From NCBI GenBank assembly GCA_013176395.1, contig JABMLP010000007.1, positions 62,001 through 126,000 on the forward strand: a stretch of DNA of 64,000 bases, written 5' to 3'. Both the position numbers and the translations under genes were made by a program. The notes below the pieces were generated by a model. It saw nothing but the letters and a program-made list of their open reading frames with translations. It had not been told where the DNA came from and made no database searches. Each line of letters starts with the position of its first letter. Position 1 is the first letter of the stretch. Below, one piece after another: positions 34,703 to 45,179 of this stretch. This DNA is from Venturia oleaginea. Taxonomy: Eukaryota; Ascomycota; Dothideomycetes; Venturiales; Venturiaceae.

Positions 34703-35839
34703 CTACGAATTATACAACCTCCCCAGCGCCGTCAAACCCCCATCCACCCCAACCAAAGCATTCGGCCTCCCATCAGCAGGATTAGCCCAAAACCAAGAAT
34801 ACCTCTCCACATCCGCGTTCCCGTCCAACCACTCCATGGCCCTTGTCAAAAACCCCACATGATCCCCCTCACTCCCATCACCAAGCGCAAACTCGGTAAT
34901 CCACACCTTCCGCGGCCTCACCAACGCCGTGAAATTCTCAACATAGCCAGTGAAATACTCAAAGGGCGCGTTATGATCCGTGTAGAAATGCATCGGCGCG
35001 ATGTCGATTTGACACCCGGTACAGAGCTCCAGGAATCTTTTGGCCCAGGGCAGACCCGTCGCGCCGTTTGTGACGGCCGGCATACCCAGTTTTAGGTTTT
35101 TCTTGGCGTAGAAGGGGGACATGTTGTCTTTGTATCCCTTGACGGCGGCGGCGATATCGGGCATACACGATGCGCCGGCGCCATCTCTGCAGAGATCGGG
35201 TTCGTTGTAGGCGAGGAGGGCGTCGGTGTTGTGGTCCTTGATCGCTGCTGTTACGGCTGTGGGCCATTGGGTTACGAGTTCTGGGGCGAGGCTCCAGAGT
35301 TGGGGGATGTATTTTAAGGATGGGTTTAGCTGGCCTGGGGAGAGGTTGTTTGGTTCGTAGGGTTTGGAGTTCCAGTTGTATTGCCAGGTGACGGGGGAGT
35401 CTGGGCCGCCGAAGTTTTTGGTGTGTTTGGCGTCGTTGTAGGGGATGCCGCGTTTTCCTGCGTTCCTTGCGTTGGTGGAGGAGGCGGCGGCGGCAGCGGC
35501 GTCGGAGATGACAGCGTCAGAAGGAAGGGGGGCAGGACTGGCGGGTGTGTCTGTGTACTGGCTTGTTGGGGTTGGGTGAAGGAAAACGGTCGTGGTTGAT
35601 GTTTCGTCGACAGTAATGGTCGAGATGATGACTGACTGTGTGGTGTTTGCTCCTATGACGCCGGGAGTGCCTGTCTTGGACACCACAAAGTTTGTGTATA
35701 GTTGAGTCGTGTGTTTGGTAACGAAGCTGGTGTTGGTGCTGGCAACCGTCGACATGCCAGAAGGGGAGACATGGCCTTGCTCATGGCCAGCCACGAGCGC
35801 GAGCGAGATTGCGAGTGCAAGTGCGATAGCTGAAGGCAT
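34703..35839 (-). CDS. Secreted GH128-like (Asl1-type) glucanase
   Basis: Start taken at ATG 35839, giving 378 residues; the frame extends upstream but the signal peptide begins here (MPSAIALALAISLALVAGHE). A Ser/Thr/Ala-rich linker of about 100 residues follows. The catalytic region then starts at KRGIPYNDAKHTKNFGG, with TWQYNWNS, a LLAYNEPDL segment (acid/base Glu candidate), PMHFYTDHNAPFEYF, and VWITEFALGD (nucleophile Glu candidate), then WLDGNADVERYSWF. These are the landmarks of GH128, whose members cleave beta-1,3-glucan. It is probably secreted or wall-associated and involved in wall remodelling. No introns; frame intact. Confidence 0.85.
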   Translation of the reverse strand: MPSAIALALAISLALVAGHEQGHVSPSGMSTVASTNTSFVTKHTTQLYTNFVVSKTGTPGVIGANTTQSVIISTITVDETSTTTVFLHPTPTSQYTDTPASPAPLPSDAVISDAAAAAASSTNARNAGKRGIPYNDAKHTKNFGGPDSPVTWQYNWNSKPYEPNNLSPGQLNPSLKYIPQLWSLAPELVTQWPTAVTAAIKDHNTDALLAYNEPDLCRDGAGASCMPDIAAAVKGYKDNMSPFYAKKNLKLGMPAVTNGATGLPWAKRFLELCTGCQIDIAPMHFYTDHNAPFEYFTGYVENFTALVRPRKVWITEFALGDGSEGDHVGFLTRAMEWLDGNADVERYSWFWANPADGRPNALVGVDGGLTALGRLYNS

Positions 35840-36251
35840 CGTGAAATGATTGTGTTTGCTGTTGCCGTTGAACGATTGAAGCTGGGAAATTGAGGTCCGG
35901 GTTATATGGAGTTTGCCATGTGGCGATGATTCAGCATCGGTGAATAAGAACAATCAGCGTCCATGATGCTCTTTGTTGTTTTCATAACACTGTTACAGTC
36001 AGTCACTGCTGTTAATTGTGAAGAGGTGGCAGCAAACAAAGAAATATTAACAGTTCTAGCACAACCATAAGAAAACAGTGATAACAGATCGGAGCTAATG
36101 AATGGAATTGCTGTGGAAAGAGTAGTAATAGGTATGTATTAACAATAATGATTAGCACACGATATGCTCAACTACCACGCCGCCGTCGTCCTTTTGTGCT
36201 GTGTTGTAATATGAAAGGACCATTGCTCATACACTCCTTCTCAAACCGGTC
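35840..36251. other. Spacer, glucanase promoter side
   Basis: AT-rich region with no gene recognised. Confidence 0.4.
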
Positions 36252-37139
36252 CTAGTTCTCTGTCTTCTTCGTGTTCTCCGTGATAACCTTGATGGTGTAG
36301 TTCTGGGGTGGCGCAACGAATTGGTTAAATTTGATGTCGTCGACGTAGCCGGTGAAGTTGCGTGCACTGTTCGTGATTAGTTTGAGTAGATGAAGGCACA
36401 TGATGGGTAGGTTTGAGAAGAACTAGAACATCGAAAGTCTCTCTCCAAGCGGACGAGATTGGCGCACAAGATCTAGTTGACATCATGATTCTCAATTGCA
36501 AGATCGTTGCAGTGCAAGAGTGAATGGCCGAATATCAACAACACATGCAGCGGAAACGCGGCACTTTCAGTTCAATGCCCCTCAGATTACAAAGTGGTCA
36601 AGGATACCTTTGGGCTATCAGTCCCTCCACTCGAGATCGATCACGACAGAATTCTAGTCATCTTCCTAAATGAAAGCGCTAGATATTCATCGCCATCGAT
36701 CGCGAGTAACAAGATCTAGGGGTTCTTGTCGAAGGGCAGTGAACTGATGGCCTCGCTGTGCGGGTGCTTTCATTGAGCTGATAGATATGACTTACACATT
36801 TGTAGTGAGGTTTAAGTACTCGTAACTGACAGCAATCTGCTTGATTTGGCCGACCGGATCAGTGCGAGGCACAAACTTGGCTGACACTCCTCGGTTGCCG
36901 GTTCCAGCATCGTAGACATCGCATGGCTTGAAGAAGGTTTCGTCTCTGGTGCGCACCTCGTCGCCGTAGCAGTAGGCTGTGAATGCGGGAATCACACCAT
37001 CTGCGGGTGCAGTAATATTGAAGCTATAGTAGCACCCGGCACGTGCACATCCAGCTGACCAGTTGGTGATGCTCCAGTCAGCAGCTGCGACCGAAGATAT
37101 AGTTGCGAGAAGAGCTGCTGCCGAGAGTAGTTTGACCAT
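36252..37139 (-). CDS. Small secreted cysteine-containing protein
   Basis: Two exons, 37139-36796 and 36366-36252, joined across a 429-bp intron with a GTAAGT donor and an ACTAATC...AACAG acceptor, give 152 residues. A signal peptide (MVKLLSAAALLATISSVAAA) is followed by DWSITNWSAGCARAGCYYSF; four cysteines occur in the mature protein, enough for two disulphides. Exon 2 encodes NFTGYVDDIKFNQFVAPP and a basic tail. No catalytic motif is visible. Size, signal peptide and cysteines make it an effector-like or wall-associated candidate, but this is inference. The intron is far longer than the others here. Without exon 2 the frame would stop right after the donor. Confidence 0.7.
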
Positions 37140-39904
37140 TTTGGTGGAAGGTCGAGGTTGTTTGATGGAGGAGGAATGGAATGGTGCGATGGGAGTAGAT
37201 TGAAGACGACGTTTTTCGCACGGAAAGATGAGTTTGAACAGAAGTATTTAAACCGAGGACTGTGATGAGGTTATAAGACTGGTTTGAAATGATGCCCGGA
37301 TGATCCGCAACTATGAAGTCAAATTTGGTAATTGTTCCACTTAATATAAGGTAATTAAAAAAAGGCCGAGCCTCGATCCATGGAGAGATCCGGTCCGTAA
37401 AGGCTGAAAGCAGCCGGGCTCGATACCGTGATAAATATAGCTGAGAATTGTGGGAGGATAAAGGCTTGGAGTATGGATTGCCGTAGATGCCAATTGTCTT
37501 GTCGCGGATCATTATGGTGGCAATTTTCTTTGTTTGGCTCCATGATCTCACGACCAAAAATAGAAGGGATTTACTTAGTGATCAGGCCACCTCTTGTCCC
37601 ATCTGCTAGGCATTGACACTCGGATGAAATGTCGTCGAGTCCCAGGGAGTTGATATGTGAGAAAGTGGAAAGGGGCAGCCCCAGAAAAAGAACTTGACAA
37701 GACCCCACAACAGCCACAACGCTCGCGCCCGGGCCTGAAGGCAAAGGAGCCATCAATGATTCGATTACCTGGCACCAAAAGAGACTCTCGTAGAGGGTCA
37801 GAAGTTGACAAATCTTCTCGGAAAATTCTCTAGATCTTTCCCAAACCTGCATAATCCACGAAAAATTTAATAAATATTTTAGATCCAGTTTCTCGGCTTC
37901 ATTGAAGGCTGGATGGCCGAGGTATGTTTCTCCCATCTACCGTTAGTTAGTTAATTGCTAGATAGGTTAGTTGGTTTTGGCGCCAGGTAAACGTGTGCCC
38001 CCAATCTTTCGAATGCGCGTAGCGTCCTAATCCAGGAATAGGTTAAGGTCTACTTTAACTCTATGGTTATTTAACGATAATCTCCTGGTCTCGGAAGAGG
38101 CGTGGTGAGTAATAGCGAATTTAACCATAAAGAAATCCTAACAATCGGTAGGGTTCGAGTCCCACTCCAGTCAATTCTTTTTGTCTCGTGCTAATTGCTA
38201 CTATTTGTTTTCCCCACTTTCTTAAAGAGATGTTGGAAAGTTGCAGTACGGTTTCTTAAGCTTTGCTTGGGGTTCATACAGCTCTAATCAAGCTGCACGT
38301 CTTGCGTAATCCATCTTGAGAATGATGAGACACTTATTCAACAATCTAACCTTTTGCTTTTCCATGGCTCGTTGCAGTTGATTCTGTCGCTGTGAGTAGA
38401 AACGTGATCCCGGCTCCGGCCTTCGAACCTCAGAACTTCAGTTGAGATTGGAAAGCCGAAAGCAATTCCCATCGAACACCAATCTCTCCTCTACTGCGTT
38501 AATGGGAAAGCCAATAACTAACCTTTCTAGCTTGCTCAAATTATCTCAATCTCTTGAACCCCTCCAAGACGAAACCGAAACGTTTACCATTGCGATGTTG
38601 GTCCACGAGAGCTCCCGAACGACATGTTAAAGGCTGGAACTCTGAGAGAAGGAGAAGGAGTCGAATAAGAGCGATAAGATAGGATCGGGATGGAATCATC
38701 TGTACGAAACAGAAAGAGTTAGGTGAGGGAATTGGGACAAAGCAACAGCCGGTCATCGGTTGTAATACACCCAGGACTTGGACCGTCTTCCTCAAATTAG
38801 CATTTGGCATATTTCAGCCATGAGAGATTTGACGAGCACCAGGCAGACCTGAAGTGCTGCATTGAGAGTTGTCCATTGATCGAACCCCCAAGCTGGCCAA
38901 CTCCCACAAAGAATGGATACAAAATTGGAACAGAACGAGGAGGAGATGCTGGTGAACATTAAGATGTATTCGCCATGTATAACGAGAGATGGACACAAAC
39001 CACTGAATCGAGAGAAGCTCAGAATTGAGAAAGTGAAGAGAAAAGACAAGTGGATGAGGTTTGGAAAATGGTTTGGTGCGAAGGCGAAGGAATCGCGCCA
39101 AGATGCAGCTTCTGCAAATCAAGATCGGGTCTCCAAGACAGGGTGGAGATTTCTCAAATTTTCTGCAGAGCGTTCTCGCGTCACCAGCCTTCGGGTAGGA
39201 TCTTTCAAATTTCCAGCCGCAGTCACCCACTGTCGAACAGGAAGGACAACGACGCGACTTGATGTTCGTCAACGCGAGAACTGCGCAGATAAACGCGACA
39301 ATAAACTGGAACCAGCAGATCCAGAGAGCCAGGCTCTAAGATAATAGTAAGGAGCCAGGAACAGAAATAGAAGGGTATCGGGCAAAAACCAGCGAGCACC
39401 CACCACTGAGAGATTAAAAAACCAGAATGGCAGAATGGAGATCAACTGGAACGGATGCACACGCGAGCTAAGATTATCAAAGAGAATATGGTAGAACAAC
39501 GATTCGCGGAGTGACTAGACAACGAGATGACAGCTCTGGGAAAAGCTGACCCAAAAAGGTATTAGAGAGGCCGAGATCACAGACAGTATCGAGAACGTGG
39601 CTATGTTGCACATCTGGCATCTTTCTTAACCCTCAATTCAGCCCCACCATCTACTCGCCCCGCATCCTCGAGTAGACATGGTTTTTGATAATCTTACCTT
39701 CGCCACATCGACAATGTCCTTCGATTCCAGCTTAACCTCTTGATTTTCTCAACTACGATCCCACGAAAGCTAAATGTACAAAGTCGAAGATGGGGCCACT
39801 AGTATTGACATTCTACTGAGTGCTTGTACATCACGACCACCATCCTGCTAATAATTATGTCTTGCGATGCGCCTTTGTCCTATCCAACGCGAGACATCGC
39901 CACA
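37140..39904. other. 2.8-kb gene-poor stretch
   Basis: No confident gene. Both strands carry medium frames (38913-39344 plus; 38814-39272 minus) that overlap and lack motifs. At 38148-38165 there is a Pol III B-box-like GGTTCGAGTCC with an A-box-like sequence about 48 bp upstream, but no cloverleaf closes. Confidence 0.4.
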
Positions 39905-40690
39905 TCAGATCTTCTCAAGATCAACACCAGGTCCTGTCTTCAATTCCACTCGGCAATCCACTAGATTTCTTGCTTCGATACCAATCGGCCTTCCCTTGGC
40001 AGATAAAATCCCACCACGTACGGGCAGCTCGCTTATGTCCGGAGGAAGGAAAGGGCGAAAGTGCGGCTGCGAAGTCATCCTCCTCCACCGTTTGTACCTC
40101 GCAGGACGCTCCTTGTTTTCGAGCCCAGGTTTGCATCGAAGCTCAATCTCGTCCTCCATAGCTCGCAATCAATACTCTCGGTTGTAGATATGCCACTCCT
40201 TCATCAAATCGGCAAGATCTGCCGGGGCATCGTACATGACTTCGAAGTTGATGATCGGCAAGAAGATATTCCACATGGTCTTCACTTTCCCTGGTCTGTA
40301 CTTCTCGAAGATTTCGGCGAGTTATGGGCGACGCTCGGCTGTAGACATTGCAGCCAGATTGACGGCTGGGTCCTTCTCGGCATCATCAAAAAGTTGCTTG
40401 GCCCGTGGTGACAATTGGTTATTCAATACTTGGAACTTAAGATTGTTTACGGTCCCGATATTCTTTTTTTCGTCCCACTGAGTCTTTGCGACCTCTCTGA
40501 TGGCTTTTTCGGTCGCGCCCAATTTCTCGCGAGTAATGCTGTGGTGGATGTAGTATGTAAGGTATCGAGCTGCCCTTTTTGCAATTTCTTGGTCATGATC
40601 GAGCCAATCAAGAAAGCACGGGCGAAATAACTGGATGATTGTGTCTGAAGGCCGTTGCCTTGATAGTGCGAAAGCTTTCTGGGGGCTCAT
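39905..40690 (-). pseudogene. Hypothetical protein gene with two nonsense codons
   Basis: From ATG 40690 a single frame remains coding-like over 262 codons. It encodes a helical N-terminal part (WLDHDQEIAKRAARYLTYYI), then TAA at 40322, then LAEIFEKYRPGKVKTMWNIF in the same frame. A TGA near 40171 follows, then a basic/proline part ending at 39905. The consistent frame on both sides of two stops supports a recently inactivated gene rather than chance frames. No known family. It is divergent with the 41008 gene. Confidence 0.55.
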
Positions 40691-41007
40691 TGTGTTCGAT
40701 GTTGTCGACTTGCTGTCTTCATGTTTTAAGGTCTAGACGTGGTTTTTGTTGAAGAAGAGAGCAAGAATGTATCAGTCAACAGCTACTGGCGTGACAGCGT
40801 GCTTTGTTCGTGATGATCGCCATAGGCTACTCCTAGCGTGTATAGCTTCATCCATCCACCACCACCACCTCCACCTACGTAATTAGAATAAAACGTCTGT
40901 GACGCGACTCATGAATCTGTCAACTGCCACTTCTTTCTCATCCATCAACCAAAAGATCATCACACATCTCAGCTCTTCATTCTCTCGGCTTTTCTACATT
41001 CTTCTAA
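40691..41007. promoter_or_regulatory. Divergent spacer
   Basis: A 317-bp region between the divergent starts at 40690 and 41008, with a CCA(CCACCA) microsatellite-like stretch near 40860 and a CT-rich leader before 41008. Confidence 0.35.
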
Positions 41008-41824
41008 ATGCCTTTGCCACAACAAGTCATAGAACGAGAAGAGCTGCAAGAAACCCGGTACTTTTGGAATGACAAACTCGATATCTACACCGAAAAATAC
41101 CTCGAAGTATTCCAACTTTGCGTGAATCATGTCAATGCCATGTCAACCGAGTTGAACCAGCCTGATGAAAAGCAACGAGGATCGGAACTGTTAAGGCAAT
41201 TGATGTCTCTGATTATACCCTGGAAGTTACATGAGAACATGATCGTCATGATTCTGATCGTGAAAACTGAGTATGAGGAGGAAGAAGAGGAGGAAGAAGA
41301 GGAGGAAGAAGAGGAGGAAGAAGAGGAGGCCTCTAGATGTAGTAAGGATAACAAAGGGAACGATGACGATTTCGAACCCTCAAGCCATCAGTTCCAATAG
41401 GATTGGAATCGCACGGACGAAGAAAATCGTTCCATTTTTCAAGAGACGCCTCGCACCCAAAATGTTGTTTTCGGAGGCCATTTACGCCGTGAATTGGAGG
41501 CTATCACTATTCGACATCGAGAGCTGACGGGTAAGTATCCTACGCCAAGATAGGGGGTCATGTGGATAGCTGACCGTCTAAGCTGCTCTAGACACGCTTG
41601 TTCAATGTTTCTCCAGTGAAGCTGGATATCAGAAACAAGTGGAGAGTATTATGGGCCCTTCAAAGCAAAGCTGCTCCTGGATGTACAACATGGTTGCTTG
41701 TGCTTGGAAAGCTGCGCGGTCATGTATTTTGAGGGTCATTTTTGCAACGGAGCTCTGCAGCTTTCAACACGGCTACCAGCACATTTCCCTTGAAATTCGA
41801 CAGGTGGGTTGTGCAATTAAGTAA
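41008..41824 (+). pseudogene. Hypothetical protein with acidic repeat and one in-frame stop
   Basis: Exons 41008-41530 and 41592-41824 join in phase 1 (GTAAGT donor, CTCTAG acceptor), totalling 251 residues, with one TAG at codon 131 (41398-41400). The frame reads coding before the stop (ETRYFWNDKLDIYTEKYLEV) and after it (HLRRELEAITIRHRELT). It continues correctly across the intron, so the stop is probably a nonsense mutation. A run of Glu encoded by an expanded GAG/GAA tract precedes it. If the stop is real, a truncated 130-residue protein remains. Family unknown. Confidence 0.5.
41275..41329 (+). repeat. GAG/GAA microsatellite coding poly-Glu
   Basis: About 55 bp of alternating GAGGAG/GAAGAA units, roughly a 12-bp period (GAGGAAGAAGAG) repeated four times, encode about 19 consecutive glutamates in the 41008 gene. 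Confidence 0.85.
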
Positions 41825-41962
41825 TCATTCGAAAAGTGTTGATGGACAAGGTGGTGTGTGTGGGGATACATAGAGAAGCGAGAGGCATTGGAGTAAGGAA
41901 GGGTTTGAGTCTTCGTTAGTCACAGAATAGGTACATAAACACAACCACCCCAGTGGCCTGAT

Positions 41963-42081
41963 ACATACGGCCACAGAATCAAGAAAACTCGAGTCCCCGT
42001 CCGCTCACTCACAGATAAGCTTGATATCGGCGGATTAGTAGTTGGGTGGGTGACCACCAGCGAATTCCCGCTGCTTTATGT
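41963..42081 (+). rRNA. 5S ribosomal RNA gene (dispersed copy)
   Basis: A 119-bp segment matches the fungal 5S pattern. It begins ACATACGGCCA and contains CCCGTCCGCTCA, AGATAAGC and the highly conserved TTAGTAGTTGGGTGGGTGA-CCACCAGCGAAT block. It ends TTTATGT, complementary to the 5' end, followed by TTTTT, a Pol III terminator. The stretch from about 41975 to 41995 departs from the usual sequence, so it may be a variant or a pseudogene copy. Dispersed single 5S genes are common in filamentous ascomycetes. Confidence 0.85.
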
Positions 42082-42179
42082 TTTTGCCCATTCTACTATT
42101 TTTAGCCTTATATCAGGAGCCTCTTCGTTAGGATCTACCTCTAGACTCTTCTCAAGTCCACATAGTTTGCTTATCAACC

Positions 42180-43708
42180 TTAACCAATAAGGGTATCGTT
42201 TCCAAAAAGCCGATAAGGTGTCAAAATTTTGCTTTTTGGTCCGTCAAAGAAAGTCATGAATATTGATGCTAGACCTAGAGATTGAGCGCGCTTAAATTTT
42301 GTATTGAGGGTGGCGTAGGCTGACCGTATCCTGTAGTTGACTTGCAATTCCCCAGCGCGGCGTAGTCGAGCGAAATAGTCTTTTCGGTTGCCCCGAAGGT
42401 TATACGTGCCGCAAGACATTCCTTTAATATAATGTAGATCTTGTTCTCGTGATGCAATCGTGTCTGATTCAATTTTCCTGCTGAAGCGGCCTAAGATCAA
42501 TATAGCAACCTTCCTTTTGTGTTCGGCAATACTAGATGCTGCTAGTTCTATTAAAGAAGTCGAGGCAGCATCGAGACAAAGCTCTGCAAGGCTTTGGAAG
42601 ATGCGCAGGGCTGCAGAACCGCTAACAGCAGCTTGGTTTTGCGCTTGGTAAAGAATCCCACCGGTAGCCCCAGACTTAGCTTCAACAATCAGAAAGGGAA
42701 AGCGCAAAGCAAGGGTAGTTACAAATGGATGGCTAATCAAAGTGCTGTTATCTTGGAGGTCCGCAAGAAAGGTTTTTGCGAAGGCGCGATTTTTAAGAGG
42801 TTCTAAAGCTTCGACTAAGGACTAGTCCGACAGGCCTATGCATAAGTCTGGCCGTGGAGCCTTGAGCTTGAATATGGGAGTTGGATGTATGGCTGCCTTT
42901 GCTTGCTCCGCTAAGAAACGGAGAGAGTCGGAGGGCATTGCCTATATCATGTTGGAGAGGGGTAGAAACACTAAGGCGACGTTGGGCATATCCCGATCTA
43001 ATAGCTCTATCAATTCTCGTTCCTGGTTTCGCTTTCGTGGTATGGCCGGGGGAGGGTTGTAGACCGGGGATTAAGCTTATATAGTCAGTCTGTAGGAACC
43101 TAGTATTAGTAATATTCGATTCGAAATCCAAATATAAACTAATGACCTCGATTGCGCACTAATTTGACAACGCTGAACCCTAGGTCCTCTACGGCAGCCT
43201 GTATAGCTCCTATCTATTCCGCCTCGCTAGCTGATCCTCTAACGAGCTCCTTAAACTTGTCGCAAAGCTTCTTAGCTATTCCGCTCAGCCGTCCGTCATC
43301 CACGGCAGGTTTCTGGAGAATGATCCTAATACGGTCTTTGATATCCGGTGAGAGATGGACGTCAATAGCTATGTTTGCACGGAATAGGTTGCTGGCTCGA
43401 TACTGGGCGTCGGTCGGACGAGATAGACTGGTAGACCTTGTACGGATCGTGGCTCGTGATGATTCTGGACGTAGCGGTACGACGTTGGAGATATCGCTCG
43501 CTCTGCTTGATGATATAGCGAGGAGTGAGATGGGAGAGGAAGGTTGAGAGTACTGGTTGAGCTTGCAGAGAGATTCGTAAGTAAGTTGATGGTGGTGGTG
43601 TTGCAGGCTGACGACCTCTTCAACTACCCTAGAAATTCTCAGTCGTTTGCTTGGTTGAGGGCGAGCGCTGGATTCTGAGAAGACTTCTTCTTGGCTTCGC
43701 TTCATCAT
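42180..43708 (-). pseudogene. Nuclease-like (DUF7924-type) gene, heavily decayed
   Basis: ATG 43708 opens MMKRSQEEVFSESSARPQPS and a region with RISRVVEEVVSLQ; the frame stops with TAG at 43214 but continues as coding (IGAIQAAVEDLGFSVVKLVR) to about 43145. A middle part with many stops follows. From 42740 to 42180 an open frame carries TTLALRFPFLIVEAKSGATG and YQAQNQAAVSG, then helical sequence. The (I/V)EAKS strand followed by a Gln/Asn-rich helix resembles PD-(D/E)xK-type fungal proteins annotated DUF7924; the assignment is from memory. A transposon sits 16 bp upstream of the start. Confidence 0.6.
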
Positions 43709-43723
43709 GTGGTCAAATATATA

Positions 43724-43786
43724 ACGTTACTCACAAGCGAGTGACGCATACAAGCGAGTGACGCATAGAATCTTACATCTCATCTT
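43724..43786. repeat. Left terminal inverted repeat of the pogo-type element
   Basis: About 62 bp, matching the reverse complement of 44739-44801 with a single mismatch (GCATAG versus GTATAG). Confidence 0.9.
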
Positions 43787-43810
43787 CCCAAGGCTCTACA
43801 CTACAACATC

Positions 43811-44680
43811 ATGACTTCTAAAGCCCAACAAGAAGGGTGATTACTTCTCGCTCTTCAAGCCTACCGGAAAGGTCAATTTTCAAGCATTCGTCAAGCTGCA
43901 TTATCATATAATGTACCTCCAAGCAATCTCGAACACCGCCTCAAGGGACGCGTTGCACGCGTAGATTCGCGTGCAAATAATCATAAGCTTACTCCCACAG
44001 AAGAAGGAGCCCTTCTACAGTGGATTATTTCAATGGACGAACGTGGTTATCCTCCTACAATCTCTGCATTACGTGATGCAGCTAGATTATTGCTTCAGCA
44101 ACGCGTCGGTTCTGAAGGCTCAATCGGTGTCAACTGGCCTCGCAACTTTGTCAAGCGTCAACCGACCTTACAAGCCAAGTATACACGTAAATACGACTAC
44201 CAAAGAGCTCAATGCGAAGATCCGGACGTTGTTCAAAACTAGTTTCGACTCGTATGCAATACAATTCAGAAATACGGGATCGTAGATGAGGACATCTATA
44301 ACTTCGACGAAACTGGCTTTGCAATAGGAGTTGCAGGTACACCACCATCTCCTACAAATCTTGCATTGAGTCAGTTAGTTAAGGGATGTCAATTAGCTAT
44401 GCACAGCGCTGTTCTTCTTGCAAGTGAGAACGAGAAGTTACGGACGAGGAACGAGAAGAGGAAGAGAAAAGGACAGGTACGAAGAGCTCAGATCTCTGAA
44501 AACCCCTCTCTTACAATTACTGAGGCGCAGAACTTTGTATTTCGGCCTACAGCTAATAAAATACAAGTGGAGGCAGAGGCATCGAGGGCTGGATCTCGAG
44601 AGGAAAGGTACGGGTTACCGAGCTGTTTTATCTGTAAAGGCTTCGATCATGCAGCTGCTGAATGCCCTAAATATCAATAA
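43811..44680 (+). pseudogene. Transposase remnant of the pogo-type element
   Basis: Starting MTSKAQQEG, with a stop soon after, the sequence reads as a psq-type helix-turn-helix (FSSIRQAALSYNVPPSNLEH) and then a CENP-B-like DNA-binding part (VNWPRNFVKRQPTLQAKYTR). A stop near 44240 follows, then YNFDETGF, the first part of the DDE catalytic domain. The sequence then jumps directly to the C-terminal region and a zinc-knuckle-like end (SCFICKGFDHAAAECPKYQ). The loss of the catalytic core between NFDETGF and the C-terminus shows the internal deletion. Confidence 0.75.
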
Positions 44681-44738
44681 TTTATTGTATATTAGCTCAT
44701 TTAAATATGTTACTCAGAGATTGATTTATGGTGTTGCA

Positions 44739-44801
44739 AAGATGAGATGTAAGATTCTATACGTCACTCGCTTGTATGCGTCACTCGCTTGTGAGTAACG
44801 T
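44739..44801. repeat. Right terminal inverted repeat of the pogo-type element
   Basis: Mirror of the left repeat; ends GTGAGTAACGT and is followed by the TA target duplication. Confidence 0.9.
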
Positions 44802-45179
44802 TACGAGATAGTAGGCAGCCGTCTTGTCCCATTCAAAGCTTCGAGAAAGAGATCATAGAACTAGAAATACGCACGGACCGAAAGCTACGCAGCTATCGTA
44901 CGCCAAGTCGCAGATCAGCTCATCACGGATCTAAGACAGCAAGGGACCACAGATGACCTGGAATCTGCGTGACTAGTTATCATAGACGGTAATAGCAAGC
45001 ACTAAAAATTCTGCGCTGTATAACGCGTAGATCCCTTCGGAGTCGCGTTGTGGGTGGAGCGACACACAAAGGGCGATCAACCAAAGTGTGCACATCACGA
45101 CAACCCAAGAACGACAGCACACGCAATACGTACCCAACAAACAGCAATTTTGTTCAGGTTTTCCCATCATGCTCCAGAG

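Larger units (their letters stand above)
43724..44801 (+). mobile_element. pogo/Tc1-mariner-type DNA transposon, internally deleted
   Basis: The 1078-bp element is flanked by TA on both sides (43722-43723 and 44802-44803). Its terminal inverted repeats are about 62 bp with one mismatch, starting ACGTTACTCACAAGCG. Each carries the motif ACAAGCGAGTGACGCAT twice in tandem. The interior encodes a broken pogo-family transposase lacking most of the DDE domain. It is thus a non-autonomous deletion derivative that a full-length relative could have mobilised. It lies between the decayed nuclease-like gene and the LINE nest. Confidence 0.9.

Noticed and set aside
38080..38180. Possible tRNA gene (perfect B-box GGTTCGAGTCC, A-box-like sequence 48 bp upstream)
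   Set aside because: The T-stem has only three pairs and no matching 5' acceptor strand is found; at most a tRNA-like relic.
38814..39344. Overlapping frames of 143-152 codons on both strands
   Set aside because: Neither has motifs, introns or a plausible start context.
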